The translations under genes and the position numbers were made by a program. A DNA stretch of 64,000 bases, taken from contig JAJRRB010000078.1 of NCBI GenBank assembly GCA_024279915.1, forward strand, positions 1-64,000, written 5' to 3'. Below, one piece after another: positions 6,218 to 15,842 of this stretch (its first letter is position 1; each line of letters begins with the position of its first letter). Under the pieces are notes generated by a model. The model did not search any database, had not been told where the DNA came from, and saw only the letters and a list, made by a program, of their open reading frames with translations. The stretch comes from Deltaproteobacteria bacterium (GTDB lineage: Bacteria; Desulfobacterota; Desulfuromonadia; Desulfuromonadales; BM103).

Positions 6218-7014
6218 CGAGGAGCCTTTTGTTCAACCGTTTCTGCAAGCTCGTCTGGCGAATAGAAGACGCGTTCCAGGTAAAGACCGGATGCCGGAGC
6301 AGTCCCTGGAGCAGCCTGGCGGTCCTTTGCTTCAATAATCCGAACGAGATCCTCACGAGTGTAGCGTCCTTCGCCGACCTTGACGAGTGCACGGACAATG
6401 TTGCGCACCATCTTATAGAGGAATCCATCCGCACAGATATCGAAAGTGATGAGTGGCAGCTCGTGGCTGAGTGCAGCCTCGGTAACGGTGCGGTGCGTCG
6501 ACTTTTGCTTGAAGTTGGTCTTCGTTGCAAATGAAGCAAAATCCTGCTCGCCGATGAAAACCGAACACGCATCACTCATCGCCTGTACATCAAGCGGTTC
6601 CTTGACGTGCCATACCCTGCCATCGCGCTCTGCAGGGAGTTGGCGGTCATTCCAGATAAGGTAGCGGTAGTGCTTGGCGATGGCTGAGTCGCAGGCATGA
6701 AAGTCACTTGCTGCGCAACTCACAGCGATGATGCGCACCGCCGCCGGCAGGATCTGGTTGAGCTTTTCTTTGATGAGCTCGGGCTGTGTTCCGGCCGGAA
6801 GTTGGAGACTCGCCACCTGACCATGGGCATGAGTACCGCGATCTGTACGACCTGAGCCTTGTGCCGGAACCCGGACACCAAATACTTTTGACACTGCCTG
6901 CTCAAGGGTGAACTGAACGGTTGGCTTATCTCCATGTCGCTGCCAGCCAAAAAAAGACCGCCCATCGTAGGCAAGGGTTATTTGATAGTTCGACAGAGGA
7001 ATGCTTGCTACCAC
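6214..7014 (-). CDS. truA: tRNA pseudouridine(38-40) synthase TruA
   Basis: 266-residue protein converting U38-U40 in the tRNA anticodon arm to pseudouridine. The catalytic Asp lies in GSGRTDRGTHAHGQ (Asp58), and FFGWQRHG (residues 21-28) and FLYKMVRNIV match TruA family blocks. Length matches the 260-270 aa family norm. The start overlaps the 3' end of thyX by 7 bp and the stop overlaps the methyltransferase start by 4 bp, so all three should be cotranscribed. Confidence 0.93.
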   Translation of the reverse strand: MVASIPLSNYQITLAYDGRSFFGWQRHGDKPTVQFTLEQAVSKVFGVRVPAQGSGRTDRGTHAHGQVASLQLPAGTQPELIKEKLNQILPAAVRIIAVSCAASDFHACDSAIAKHYRYLIWNDRQLPAERDGRVWHVKEPLDVQAMSDACSVFIGEQDFASFATKTNFKQKSTHRTVTEAALSHELPLITFDICADGFLYKMVRNIVRALVKVGEGRYTREDLVRIIEAKDRQAAPGTAPASGLYLERVFYSPDELAETVEQKAPR

Positions 7015-7919
7015 GGCGTGGGCATTCCCATCTTTTTCAACTTCTCTTTAAACTCCGCAGCTTCCCGAGATTCCTTAATCACGGACTCTTTTTCCTGCAA
7101 CCAGTTCATCTCATGCAGCAACTGCTTGGCTTCAGCTTTTTTACCCTGGCCAAGGAGCGAGAGAACTCTGGTTTCAGAATCAGACAGGTAAAGACCATTA
7201 AAACGATATTCGAGAAAAGCTTCCCAGCTGTAGGGAACCCATTTACTGACAATCTCCCGACCAATCAGTTGAGCATACTCGCGGATCTCATATTGGGCAT
7301 GCGAATCCATACGTAACGACAAAAAATGCAGCAGGTTGTGCAGATCGACTTTCCAGTAGGCTTCTGTGTAGGTAGAGAGCGGCAGATCCTTGCGCGCCTG
7401 CTCTCTTGCGACTCCACATTCAAGACGATTTGCATAGAGCTCCTTGCTGACGGCATGAAAGTCAGCTTCAGACTTGCTCAGTTTCTCCCCAAGCTCTTGG
7501 CTGATCGCTTCACCACTGCCTTGTTTGTTGACATCCGATTGCGAACGCCACTCATCGGGCTGGGTTGTGCGACAGGCATCAACAGCTATGGAATAACGGG
7601 TGGAGTATTCGTTGACACTTGCAGTTCTGTGCCGGATCCATTGTCGCCAGCAATCCATCGGCACCCGCACATGAAGTTTGAGCTCACACATTTCAAAGGG
7701 GGTTGTGTGTCTGTGGCGCAGAAGGTAGCGAATCAGGTTGCGGTCTTCACTGACTTTTTTTGTGCCAACGCCATAAGAGACGCGCGCTGCCTGCACGATG
7801 GAAGCATCTGTCCCCATGTAATCAATAACGCGAATGAAGCCATCATCCAAGACAGGAAATTTAACGCCGAGGATGTCGTCAAGCTCACCACTACGTGGCC
7901 GAGGGTCCTGATTTTCCAT
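7008..7919 (-). CDS. thyX: FAD-dependent thymidylate synthase ThyX
   Basis: 303-residue flavoenzyme that methylates dUMP to dTMP using methylenetetrahydrofolate and NADPH. The ThyX signature RHRTASVNEYS (residues 96-106) is intact, as is a second flavin/dUMP block SLRMDSHAQYEIR. The C-terminal extension (about 60 residues, Lys/Glu-rich) is longer than minimal ThyX. Its presence suggests that this organism makes dTMP without ThyA, common among anaerobes; no thyA is seen in the window. It sits between a small orphan gene and truA. Confidence 0.95.
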   Translation of the reverse strand: MENQDPRPRSGELDDILGVKFPVLDDGFIRVIDYMGTDASIVQAARVSYGVGTKKVSEDRNLIRYLLRHRHTTPFEMCELKLHVRVPMDCWRQWIRHRTASVNEYSTRYSIAVDACRTTQPDEWRSQSDVNKQGSGEAISQELGEKLSKSEADFHAVSKELYANRLECGVAREQARKDLPLSTYTEAYWKVDLHNLLHFLSLRMDSHAQYEIREYAQLIGREIVSKWVPYSWEAFLEYRFNGLYLSDSETRVLSLLGQGKKAEAKQLLHEMNWLQEKESVIKESREAAEFKEKLKKMGMPTPW

Positions 7920-7954
7920 AGCTTACTCCCGTATTGCACTTTGTTGAGGTCCGG

Positions 7955-8185
7955 TTACTGGGGAGGTGTCTCCAATAACGGTTTAAGGAATTTTTCAAAA
8001 GTGACTTGTTGTTTGGCCGTCAGCAGATCAAAGTCACCATGGTTATCGAGTAAAAAGGTGCCGACACCGACGACAGTTCTGACCAGATAGCCGGTCCCGG
8101 CAACCATCACTTCAATTTCGTTGGTTCTTTTCTTTAACAGGTTGCGTAACAGAACCAGATCGATGTCTATCATTTTCTCCTGCAA
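7955..8185 (-). CDS. Small conserved-looking protein of unknown function
   Basis: 76-residue acidic/hydrophobic protein without a recognised domain. Predicted helix (LVLLRNLLKKRTNEIEVMV), then beta-like YLVRTVVGVGTFLLDNHGDFDLL, then a helical tail. The start is supported by an upstream GAG-rich site. It is placed 35 bp before thyX and 39 bp after greB on the minus strand, consistent with the same operon. No cysteine clusters or membrane segment. Function not assignable. Confidence 0.6.
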   Translation of the reverse strand: MQEKMIDIDLVLLRNLLKKRTNEIEVMVAGTGYLVRTVVGVGTFLLDNHGDFDLLTAKQQVTFEKFLKPLLETPPQ

Positions 8186-8224
8186 GAGTTAAGAGGGGCC
8201 TGTGCAGCGTTTGCACGACCAACT

Positions 8225-8746
8225 TTAATCGAGAGCCTTGTACTCGACCTTGATAATCTCCAGTTCTGATCGACCACCGGGAGTTGCAAAGGTAACCGAG
8301 TCCCCCTCTGATGAACCAAGCAGGGCGCGGCCGATGGGGGAAACCCAACTCACGTAACCACGTGAGAGATCAAATTCATCAGCACCGACAATACTGAAAA
8401 CCTTCTCTTCTCCTGCCTCGTTTTCAACGGTGACGGTGCAGCCAAAAAAGACCTTGCCGTTAGCAACTTTCTGCTGCTCAACCGGATCAACGATGGTCGC
8501 ATTTTCCAGGCGTTTGCTCAGGAAACGGATACGCCCATCATATTGCCTGAGTTTCTTTTTGGCGTAATGATAATCGGCGTTTTCAGATCGATCACCATTA
8601 CTTGCGGCCCACGCCGCAGTATTAGCCATCTCGGGACGGAGTTTGTACAAGATCTCTTTGAGCTCAGCTCGCAATCTCAAAGCACAGGCGGGCGTCATAT
8701 AGATCGGGTCAGGTTTCGATCCTTTTTGCTTTGGTATCGAAGCCAT
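8225..8746 (-). CDS. greB: Transcription elongation factor GreB
   Basis: 173-residue Gre factor that enters the RNA polymerase secondary channel and stimulates cleavage of backtracked RNA. N-terminal antiparallel coiled coil (to about residue 95) with NGDRSENADYHYAKKKLRQ, which carries the acidic tip residues Asp and Glu. The FKBP-like C-terminal domain has YVSWVSPIGRALLG. The NADYHYAKKKLR version and length favour GreB over GreA. The start codon shares one base with the stop of the upstream phosphate symporter gene, indicating coupling. Confidence 0.92.
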   Translation of the reverse strand: MASIPKQKGSKPDPIYMTPACALRLRAELKEILYKLRPEMANTAAWAASNGDRSENADYHYAKKKLRQYDGRIRFLSKRLENATIVDPVEQQKVANGKVFFGCTVTVENEAGEEKVFSIVGADEFDLSRGYVSWVSPIGRALLGSSEGDSVTFATPGGRSELEIIKVEYKALD

Positions 8747-10431
8747 CAGGCCTCTGACGAGCTCTCGTGGAAGAGCGCTTCGTGCAGGTTGACCGTGTGA
8801 TTCTTGATCCGGCGCAGGGCAACCGCCATGTCGCTAAAGGTCAGGGCGGGCAGAGCGCCGCAGGAGCCCCCCTTCATCCGGACAAGGTGTGCTTTACGAA
8901 CCTCATCAGCCAGATCGTTGAGGCGATTGGCCTCGTCGTAAATTTTGCGCGTACTGCTCACGTCCTCATCGTTGAAGGCACGACAGACCTGGGTAAAGAA
9001 GGAGAACACCTCGTGATGAAAATTGTGCAGGTCTTTCCAACCACCTTCAGTGAAATCGAGCTCGTGTTTTTCGAGACGTCTCATGTATGAACAGAGGGAC
9101 GCGGCGTAGTCGGCAATCGACTCAAGCTCGTCGGCAGCACGTATATAGCTGTAGGCACGATCCGACTGGTCTTTGTTGGCACTGCCGGACTGCATCAGGG
9201 TGACGGTAAAGCTCGTGATCTCGTGCTGCATGACATCAGTTTCATCTTCCAGTTCCTTCACCTTGCGGTAGAAGCGATCGCGCCCCTTGAGGTCGCGATG
9301 CAGAAAGCTGTCAGCATGACGCAAGATCTTGTGAACACGGCTCTGCATCCGCTTGAGCTCTTCAAAAACCATCGTAATGCCCATCGCCACGGGCATGGTG
9401 CCAGGAGAGCCGATATACTTGAAGGAACCTTTTTCGGCGCCTTCTTTCTCCGGTATCATTCTGATGACAAGATTGGCCAGATGATTGAGAAACGGCAACA
9501 TGATCAGGGTGGCAGTGACATTGAAGAAGGTGTGCGCCATAGCGATGTGGGCGGCAACGTAGGGGCGATTGCCTTCGGCATCAACATAGTTGGCAAGGCC
9601 CGGCACAAACTCCTCGATCATACTGACGTAGGGCGAGAAGATCGCAATGATGATAAAACCCCCGAGCACGTTAAACACGCTATGGGCCATGGCCGCGCGC
9701 CGCGAGGCGATCGATCCACCGATAGCGGCAAGCTGGGCGGTGATGGTTGTGCCGATATTTTCACCCAGGACCAGAGCTATGGCCGTATAGAGTGGAATGG
9801 CTCCGGTTACAGCGAGAGCCATGGTGATACCGAGCATCGCCGAGCTGCTCTGGATAACTATGGTCATCATGCAGCCGATCGCAACGCAACCGAGGATACT
9901 CAATAGCGACTGGGCATCCAGAGTCAACATCAGGTTCATGAAGCTTTCGTCACTACGTAGCGGCTTGAAAGCACCACTCATGATCTCTAGGCCGAAGAAG
10001 ATCAGGCCTAGGGCGACAATAACCTTGGAACTTGCTGAAATCCGATCGTTCTTGGAAAAGAGCATCGGAAAGACGCCGAGGGCAATCAATAGCAGGCCAT
10101 ATTTGCCAACCTTGACCGCCAGGATCCAGCCGGTGATGGTGGTACCGATGTTGGCACCGAGGATGACGCCGATCGCCTGGGTCAGTTGCATCAGGCCAGC
10201 GTTGGTCAGGCCGACAACCATAACCGTTGTGATAGATGAGGACTGGACGAAGGTGGTGACAAAGAGGCCGACCAGCACCGCCAGAAAGCGGTTGGTGGTC
10301 ACCGAGGAGATCGCTTTGCGAATCATGCCTCCCGAAAGCGACTGCAGACTATCGGAGAGGTACTTCATGCCAAGGATAAAAATCCCGAGCCCGCCGATGG
10401 CGGTATAGCCCATTTTGAAAGGTTCGATCAT
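8746..10431 (-). CDS. Na+/phosphate cotransporter with PhoU-like C-terminus
   Basis: 561-residue inner-membrane protein of the NptA/PNaS family. Two inverted transmembrane repeats carry the hallmark QSSS motifs (residues 63-66 and 194-197), within TTFVQSSSITTVMVVG and TIVIQSSSAMLG. From about residue 350 the protein is soluble and helical, like PhoU (RMQSRVHKILRHADSF, ELESIADYAASLCSYM). It probably moves phosphate with sodium, gated by the PhoU-like tail. AAGGA precedes the ATG. It is the first gene of the minus-strand operon and diverges from the Kef-type antiporter gene across 260 bp. Confidence 0.9.
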   Translation of the reverse strand: MIEPFKMGYTAIGGLGIFILGMKYLSDSLQSLSGGMIRKAISSVTTNRFLAVLVGLFVTTFVQSSSITTVMVVGLTNAGLMQLTQAIGVILGANIGTTITGWILAVKVGKYGLLLIALGVFPMLFSKNDRISASSKVIVALGLIFFGLEIMSGAFKPLRSDESFMNLMLTLDAQSLLSILGCVAIGCMMTIVIQSSSAMLGITMALAVTGAIPLYTAIALVLGENIGTTITAQLAAIGGSIASRRAAMAHSVFNVLGGFIIIAIFSPYVSMIEEFVPGLANYVDAEGNRPYVAAHIAMAHTFFNVTATLIMLPFLNHLANLVIRMIPEKEGAEKGSFKYIGSPGTMPVAMGITMVFEELKRMQSRVHKILRHADSFLHRDLKGRDRFYRKVKELEDETDVMQHEITSFTVTLMQSGSANKDQSDRAYSYIRAADELESIADYAASLCSYMRRLEKHELDFTEGGWKDLHNFHHEVFSFFTQVCRAFNDEDVSSTRKIYDEANRLNDLADEVRKAHLVRMKGGSCGALPALTFSDMAVALRRIKNHTVNLHEALFHESSSEA

Positions 10432-10692
10432 TTGGTAAGTCCTTGAGAATTAATGGTTTGTAACATTAATTTCACAACTCGACTGATGCCGATTGATCGC
10501 AACTTAGTCGGCTTTTTGGGCCATGTCAAGAGGAACAGTTGACCGGCAGGAACCAATAGGGGAGGTGACCCTCTTCACTACCTTATCTTTAGTACTCTCT
10601 CGCTCTTTTTCATGGCGAGCCACAGGTCCATAGTATAGAGTTAAGAGCAGAGCGGTCCTGTCTAATAAACACCTTTTCTGGAAGTGCTACTG

Positions 10693-12657
10693 ATGTCTGA
10701 CCACCAATTTCTCATCGATCTGCTGATCCTGCTCGTCCTGGCTCTGGGCAGCGGTCTGCTCTTTGCCCGGTTGCGGCTGTCACCAATTATTGGCTACCTG
10801 GCTTCCGGTATGATCGCTGGCCCCTACGGCCTGCATCTGATCAGGAATGTCAACCAGGTCGAAGTGATCGCCGAATTCGGCGTGATCCTGCTGCTTTTCA
10901 CCATCGGTCTGGAATTCTCAGTGACACGCTTATTGCGCCTCAAGCGTCTGTTACTGGGGGGCGGCCTTGCTCAGATGCTGCTCAGTGGTGCGGCCTTCAT
11001 CGGCCTGGGCGTCCTCTATGGATTGGAAATCAAAGCCGCGATTCCACTTGCTATGGCATTGGTCCTCTCCTCCACGGCAATCGTTCTTAAGCTGCTAAGC
11101 GAACGTGGTGAAATTGATACTGCACATGGCCGTATGTCCTTGGGTATCTTGCTGGCACAGGATTTGGCGGTGATCTTCTTTCTGGTTATGCTACCACTGC
11201 TGGCCGGGCAGGATTTAACCTTTTCCATCAGGAAAATCGTTGAGGTGACCCTGCTGCTCGGCGGGATTCTGCTCTTCTCACGCTATCTATTGCAACCAAT
11301 CTTGCTCAGCATTCTCAAGGCCCGTTCTCCGGAACTGTTCCGCATTACCATTCTGGCACTGATTATGATGACAGCCTGGTTGACCGGCAAGGTCGGGCTT
11401 TCGTTGGAGTTGGGCGCATTTCTGGCTGGACTGGCGCTGGCTGAATCCCCATATGCTCATCAGGCGCTATCAGATATCTTGCCTTTTCGCGACACTTTCC
11501 TGGCGATCTTTTTTGTCTCAATTGGCATGTTGGTCAACCTTGACCTGGTGATCGCCCAGTGGCCGTTGGTTTTAACCGTGACTGTGATAATCAGTATTGT
11601 GAAATTCTCTGCAGTGGTGATTGCCACCATTCTCTGTCGCTATCCCCTGCGCATCGCTCTGCTGAGCGGGATGCTGCTCTTTCAGGCCGGAGAGTTCTCT
11701 TTTGTTTTTCTCAAGGAAGCTACCGACCTGGCCTTGATCCCCGACACTGCTTATCAGGTGATCCTGGCGGTTATCGCTCTGACCATGATCACCACGCCAC
11801 TTATCGCTACCCAGGCAGAGCGCTGGTCCGCTGGAATTGCTGCATTGTTCGGTATGCCAGTAGGTGAGATTCATACGGAGATGCAGGAGCGTACCGCCAA
11901 TCTCTCCGGCCACGTTCTGATCGCCGGTTACGGACTCTCGGGGCGTAACGTTGGCCAAATTCTACGGCGCTTTGACATTCCTCATCAGTATGTGGAGCTG
12001 AATGCCGAAAATGTCAGCAAGGGTCGTCGCGAAGGTGAGTTCATCGTGTACGGCGACATCGCTTCGAGCGAGGTCCTGCGCAAACTTGGCGTAGAACGTG
12101 CCAACGCCCTGGTGCTGGCGATCAACGATCCTGCTGCCCTGGCGCGCACCATCAGTATCGCCAGACAGAGCAATCCGGATCTCTACATTCTGGCGCGAAC
12201 CCGCTATGTCGCAGAACTTGAGCACCTTTGTCAACTCGGCGCAGACGAGGTGATTCCCGATGAATTTGAGGCCAGTCTGCAACTTGGTGCCAACCTGATG
12301 CGCCGTTTCAACCGCGATGAGGGTCGCATCTTACACGTCCTCTCAGAGCTACGCCAAAAGCACTACTCTTCAATGGTGCAGACTGATGCGCCGAGTCGCG
12401 GCCTGTCAGTTCTTGAAGGTGGCCATCTCGATTATCAGGCTGTTCCTGACGATTCGCCATATCTCGGTGCCAGTCTTGCCGGGATCGACCTCCGCAAACT
12501 TACCGGTGTCACTGTCGTCGGAGTTATTCGCCAGGAACGTACCATCTACAACCCGGCCGGATCCTTCTGCATCGAACAGGGTGATACTCTGATGTTGCTC
12601 GGCAGCACTGAAGAAGTATTACGCGTCAGTGAGCTTTTACACGGGCATTTGCTCTAG
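10693..12657 (+). CDS. Kef/CPA2-type monovalent cation:H+ antiporter with RCK domain
   Basis: About 654 residues: 11-12 hydrophobic segments of the CPA2 exchanger domain (to about 385), with the LASGMIAGPYGL and LLLFTIGLEFS blocks of KefB/KefC. A TrkA-N domain follows (HVLIAGYGLSGRNVGQILR, a Rossmann nucleotide site), then a TrkA-C domain at the end. It is expected to exchange K+ or Na+ for protons under nucleotide control. I chose the ATG at 10693 because GGAAG lies 8 bases upstream; a GTG at 10684 is in frame but overlaps that site. Monocistronic. Confidence 0.88.
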   Translation: MSDHQFLIDLLILLVLALGSGLLFARLRLSPIIGYLASGMIAGPYGLHLIRNVNQVEVIAEFGVILLLFTIGLEFSVTRLLRLKRLLLGGGLAQMLLSGAAFIGLGVLYGLEIKAAIPLAMALVLSSTAIVLKLLSERGEIDTAHGRMSLGILLAQDLAVIFFLVMLPLLAGQDLTFSIRKIVEVTLLLGGILLFSRYLLQPILLSILKARSPELFRITILALIMMTAWLTGKVGLSLELGAFLAGLALAESPYAHQALSDILPFRDTFLAIFFVSIGMLVNLDLVIAQWPLVLTVTVIISIVKFSAVVIATILCRYPLRIALLSGMLLFQAGEFSFVFLKEATDLALIPDTAYQVILAVIALTMITTPLIATQAERWSAGIAALFGMPVGEIHTEMQERTANLSGHVLIAGYGLSGRNVGQILRRFDIPHQYVELNAENVSKGRREGEFIVYGDIASSEVLRKLGVERANALVLAINDPAALARTISIARQSNPDLYILARTRYVAELEHLCQLGADEVIPDEFEASLQLGANLMRRFNRDEGRILHVLSELRQKHYSSMVQTDAPSRGLSVLEGGHLDYQAVPDDSPYLGASLAGIDLRKLTGVTVVGVIRQERTIYNPAGSFCIEQGDTLMLLGSTEEVLRVSELLHGHLL

Positions 12658-12662
12658 TTTCT

Positions 12663-12798
12663 GTCCGGAAACCGCCCTTTTTCGCAATCTCGGCGTCAAT
12701 CTGCACATTTGATTGTGCGGCGTAAAGTACTACGCCTCCGCTCAAATGCTTGATTTCCTTGACCTTGTAAAAAAATGCTGGTTTCCAAATCAGAAACG
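12663..12798. repeat. Dispersed palindromic repeat, family B, copy 1
   Basis: About 136 bp beginning GTCCGGAAAC and ending GTTTCCAAATCAGAAAC, with an internal stem GGCGTA-AAGTAC-TACGCC. A second copy at 28630-28764 matches over its whole length with scattered substitutions. It lies just after the antiporter stop codon and could act as a transcript 3' structure. There is no open frame. Confidence 0.7.
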
Positions 12799-12868
12799 GG
12801 CACCTCATCCATCCAGAGTTTGTGAATGGGTGCCCTCTAATTGATTGAAAAAGGAAGTGGGAGATTTC

Positions 12869-13234
12869 ATGACTGATTCCAAGCAGTATGATCATATTAT
12901 CGCGGAGATGCGTAAGGAAGAGCAGGTACGTCAGGCTGGGTACCGTGAAAGGGCACTGAAGCTTTTTCCCCATGTTTGTGGCCGATGCACCCGCGAATTC
13001 GAGGGCAAAAAGTTACGCGAGTTGACCGTGCATCACCGGGACCACAACCACGACAACAATCCTCCCGATGGCAACAACTGGGAGCTGCTGTGTCTCTACT
13101 GCCATGATCACGAGCACACTCGTGGCGTGCAGGAGCAACGCAGTGCAGAAGGTCCTGACGATCGGCAGAGCGGTCCATCGCTCGCCCACTCCCCTTTTGC
13201 CGCCCTTGGTGATAAACTCAAAGGGTCGAAGTAG
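12869..13234 (+). CDS. YajD-type HNH nuclease family protein
   Basis: 121 residues with an HNH/zinc motif: CGRC near residue 35, then LTVHHRDHNHDNNPPDGNNWELLC and LYCHDHEH. These give two CxxC zinc knuckles and the catalytic His-His-Asn set. It resembles E. coli YajD, whose substrate is unknown. The ATG at 12869 is chosen because AAGGAAG precedes it; the open frame extends further upstream without a better site. Single gene between a repeat and an AsmA-like protein. Confidence 0.8.
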   Translation: MTDSKQYDHIIAEMRKEEQVRQAGYRERALKLFPHVCGRCTREFEGKKLRELTVHHRDHNHDNNPPDGNNWELLCLYCHDHEHTRGVQEQRSAEGPDDRQSGPSLAHSPFAALGDKLKGSK

Positions 13235-13301
13235 GGAAAAATGATATAATTGGACGAAATCAGAGCGATTAAATAAGCAACGTAAATGAGCGAGGCACGG
13301 A

Positions 13302-14060
13302 ATGAAAAAAATTGTTTTAGGTGCGGTCCTGGTTCTGGTGATCTCAGTCGGATTCGGGGTCTATTACTTATTGTCCAATCTTGATGGCATTGTCAAAACG
13401 GCAATCGAGACCTACGGGTCGCAAACAACCGAGACGGCGGTTCGAGTTAATAGCGTACGGATCGTGCTGAAAGATGGCTCTGGAACGATCCGTGGGCTGA
13501 CAGTCGGTAACCCGGCAGGATTTACAGCACAGCAAGCCTTTTCACTCGGCGAGATCTCGACCCAGATTGATCTCAAGTCGCTCTCGGAAGAGGTGACTGT
13601 CATCGAGTTTGTCACCGTGCGGGCGCCGGAGATCTTTTTCGAACTGAACGGGGCTGGCAAGAACAATCTGAGTGAGCTCAAAGAGAATCTTTCATCAGGA
13701 GCATCGAGGGCATCCGCGTCATCTTCTCCCAATCAGAGTAGTGGTGCAGAACCGAAGTTGATCATCCGTAAACTACTCTTCGTTGACGGCAGCATCCACG
13801 CCAGTGTGATGCCGTTGGGCAAAGACTACGAACTGAGGCTGCCGGAGATCGAGTTGAACAACCTCGGTGGCAAAAACGGCGCTACGCCAACGCAAATTGC
13901 TGAACAGGTGCTTAAGGTTCTGACTGACCGGGCTCTGGCTGAGGTCAAAAAGAAAGGCATCGATCAGTACAAGGCGCAACTCGAAGGTGAAGTCAACAAG
14001 CGGTTGGGGGCAGAAAAGGAGAAAATCAGCGACAAATTGAAAGGGATTCTCAATTACTGA
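13302..14060 (+). CDS. AsmA-like membrane-anchored periplasmic protein
   Basis: 252 residues with one N-terminal membrane anchor (residues 3-24, IVLGAVLVLVISVGFGVYYL). A beta-rich region follows with repeats typical of AsmA/DUF748 relatives (AVRVNSVRIVLKDGSGTIRG, LTVGNP, FSLGEISTQIDLKSL). A Ser-rich linker lies near residue 140 and a Lys/Glu helical tail closes the protein. AsmA-like proteins act in envelope lipid and outer-membrane homeostasis; this one is short. ATG preceded by GAGGCACGGA. Its 3' end overlaps the convergent GIY-YIG gene by 7 bp. Confidence 0.6.
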   Translation: MKKIVLGAVLVLVISVGFGVYYLLSNLDGIVKTAIETYGSQTTETAVRVNSVRIVLKDGSGTIRGLTVGNPAGFTAQQAFSLGEISTQIDLKSLSEEVTVIEFVTVRAPEIFFELNGAGKNNLSELKENLSSGASRASASSSPNQSSGAEPKLIIRKLLFVDGSIHASVMPLGKDYELRLPEIELNNLGGKNGATPTQIAEQVLKVLTDRALAEVKKKGIDQYKAQLEGEVNKRLGAEKEKISDKLKGILNY

Positions 14061-14338
14061 ACTTCGAGGTCACCAAGCTGGTTGCCGGACGATGCGATCA
14101 GTAGGCGCTTGTCGTTCGGGCGCAATCTCTTAATCTCCGCCTCGCGACGGCTGGCGCTGCTACGGTTGTGGCTTCCCTCCAGATAAACAAGCTGGCGCGG
14201 TGAGTGGCCGCGAAAGTACCTGGCTCCCGTCCCGGCGACATGCTGGGCAAAACGTCGCTTAATGTCTGTGGTAATGCCGGTATAGAGAGAATTATCTGTG
14301 CAGAGGATGATATAGACTTGCCAGTTCATGGTCGCCAT
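14054..14338 (-). CDS. GIY-YIG nuclease superfamily protein
   Basis: 94-residue single-domain protein like E. coli YhbQ. The GIY-YIG core reads WQVYIILCTDNSLYTGITTD with the variant first strand VYI and YTG, followed by the Arg in IKRRFAQH and Glu in REAEIKRL. Family members act on DNA structures or are of unknown role. An alternative ATG three codons in is equally possible. Tail-to-tail overlap with the AsmA-like gene. Confidence 0.85.
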   Translation of the reverse strand: MATMNWQVYIILCTDNSLYTGITTDIKRRFAQHVAGTGARYFRGHSPRQLVYLEGSHNRSSASRREAEIKRLRPNDKRLLIASSGNQLGDLEVQ

Positions 14339-14382
14339 TTCTACAGTTCGTCAAATTCGACAGATTCTAGCTCGATGGATTT

Positions 14383-15666
14383 TTAGGCCTGAACAGGTTT
14401 TTTCCGACGTCTACGTGGTCGGCGATGGGTTCGGCGGCTTGGTTGGCTGGCTGGCTGGTCTGATGATTCGTGGCGCGTGTGCAGCATCTTCTGCCAGGTC
14501 TCCACCAGGGCTGGATCGCCGTCACTGGCTTGAATCCAGAGTCGGAACATCTCAAGCGATCGCGGTGTCGCAGAATTGTGCAGGAAGCGTTTCTGGCCAC
14601 GCTGGCCCTGGCCACGGGCAAACCGGTAACAGCCGACCAGTAATTCCCTGGCTTGATGACGCAGGCCGTGAGCCAGATGAAAATGAGTACAATACGGAGT
14701 CAGCAGATGTCCGGCGGATTGCAGAACTTCGTTGATCGGCAGCGACGCGTGTACCGGACATTTACGCCAGAAGTGGTCGATAAAGAGCGCGGCCAGAATC
14801 ATTGACTCATCAACTGTGCCGTTTTTTTTGAAGTACAGATTGAGCTCTTCCAGTAGCTTGAAGGTTGTTTCCCCAGCCTGGTAGCCACCCATCATCGGTT
14901 GAAGCAGATCTAAAGACTGAGCCCGTTGCAGAACGTCGGCAGCGACGCCAAGTCGGAAGAACTGCATCAGCTTTTCTCGCACTCTGGCTGGCGCAGCACC
15001 GGCAAGCTGTGGCGCTTGCTTAGTCATTCCTTCAAGAACTTCTGCATCGAGAGAAAAACCGAGACGGGCACTGAACTCCAGAGCACGCAGCATGCGCACC
15101 GGATCTTCGGCAAAGCGGATTTGGGGGTCACCGATCACGCGTAACTGCCGGTTCTCCAGATCTTTCAGTCCGCCGACATGGTCGATAATCGAAAAATCAG
15201 CGATGTTATAAAAAAGTGCATTGATGGTGAAATCCCGCCGGAAGGCATCCTCGCGAGGTGTGCCGAACTGATTTTGTACAAAAAATTTGTGCTCGGCGGG
15301 ATCTTCCGGCAATTCATCAGGATGAGGATGGCGGCGAAAAGTGGCAACTTCAATAACCTGATCACGGCCGAACCTTACATGGGCCAGACGAAATCGACGG
15401 CCAACCAGGAAACAGTTGCGAAACAGTTTTTTGACCTGCTGCGGTGTCGCGTCGGTACCGACATCAAAATCTTTGGGAGTTCTGCCTAAGAGCAGATCAC
15501 GGACACTGCCGCCAACCAGATAAGCCAGATAACCGTGACGGTGGAGTCGGTAAAGAACTTTGAGGGTGTTTTCATCGATCTGATTACGAGAAAGACTGTG
15601 GGCCGAACGGGGAAGTATCGTCGGGGCGTCAGGGACAGGGTTTGTGGTTGAAGAGGTGGCAGCCAT
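14383..15666 (-). CDS. pcnB: Poly(A) polymerase PcnB
   Basis: 427-residue class II nucleotidyltransferase that adds 3' poly(A) tails and promotes RNA decay. The head domain contains YLVGGSVRDLLLGRTPKDFD (GS at 52-53, DxD at 66-68), then RRDFTINALFYN and EDPVRMLRALEFSARLGF, the nucleotide-selecting block. The C-terminus is a basic tail (RRTHRRPRRRRKKP), as in proteobacterial PcnB. The length and tail separate it from the shorter CCA-adding enzymes, though that alternative is not fully excluded. Divergent from miaA. Confidence 0.88.
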   Translation of the reverse strand: MAATSSTTNPVPDAPTILPRSAHSLSRNQIDENTLKVLYRLHRHGYLAYLVGGSVRDLLLGRTPKDFDVGTDATPQQVKKLFRNCFLVGRRFRLAHVRFGRDQVIEVATFRRHPHPDELPEDPAEHKFFVQNQFGTPREDAFRRDFTINALFYNIADFSIIDHVGGLKDLENRQLRVIGDPQIRFAEDPVRMLRALEFSARLGFSLDAEVLEGMTKQAPQLAGAAPARVREKLMQFFRLGVAADVLQRAQSLDLLQPMMGGYQAGETTFKLLEELNLYFKKNGTVDESMILAALFIDHFWRKCPVHASLPINEVLQSAGHLLTPYCTHFHLAHGLRHQARELLVGCYRFARGQGQRGQKRFLHNSATPRSLEMFRLWIQASDGDPALVETWQKMLHTRHESSDQPASQPSRRTHRRPRRRRKKPVQA

Positions 15667-15842
15667 GAAACTCCAGTAATCCTTGCCGCCTTAGCAGGCT
15701 GACGGTCAATAAAGTTGCCACTGTATAGCAGATTTCGTTCTGTGAGGGAAGCTTGCCGGGAATACGCGTTGTCATCGGTTGGCTGTCCGGTTATAAATGA
15801 GCTTCAAAAAAATCTCTCTCCCCTGCAGGAGTTGCCTTTCAT

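Noticed and set aside
7326-8090. 254-codon open frame antisense to thyX and its neighbour
   Set aside because: It spans two genes on the opposite strand and has no family motif.
9223-9906. 227-codon open frame antisense to the phosphate symporter
   Set aside because: A shadow of a well-supported gene; the product is His/Gly-rich low-complexity sequence.
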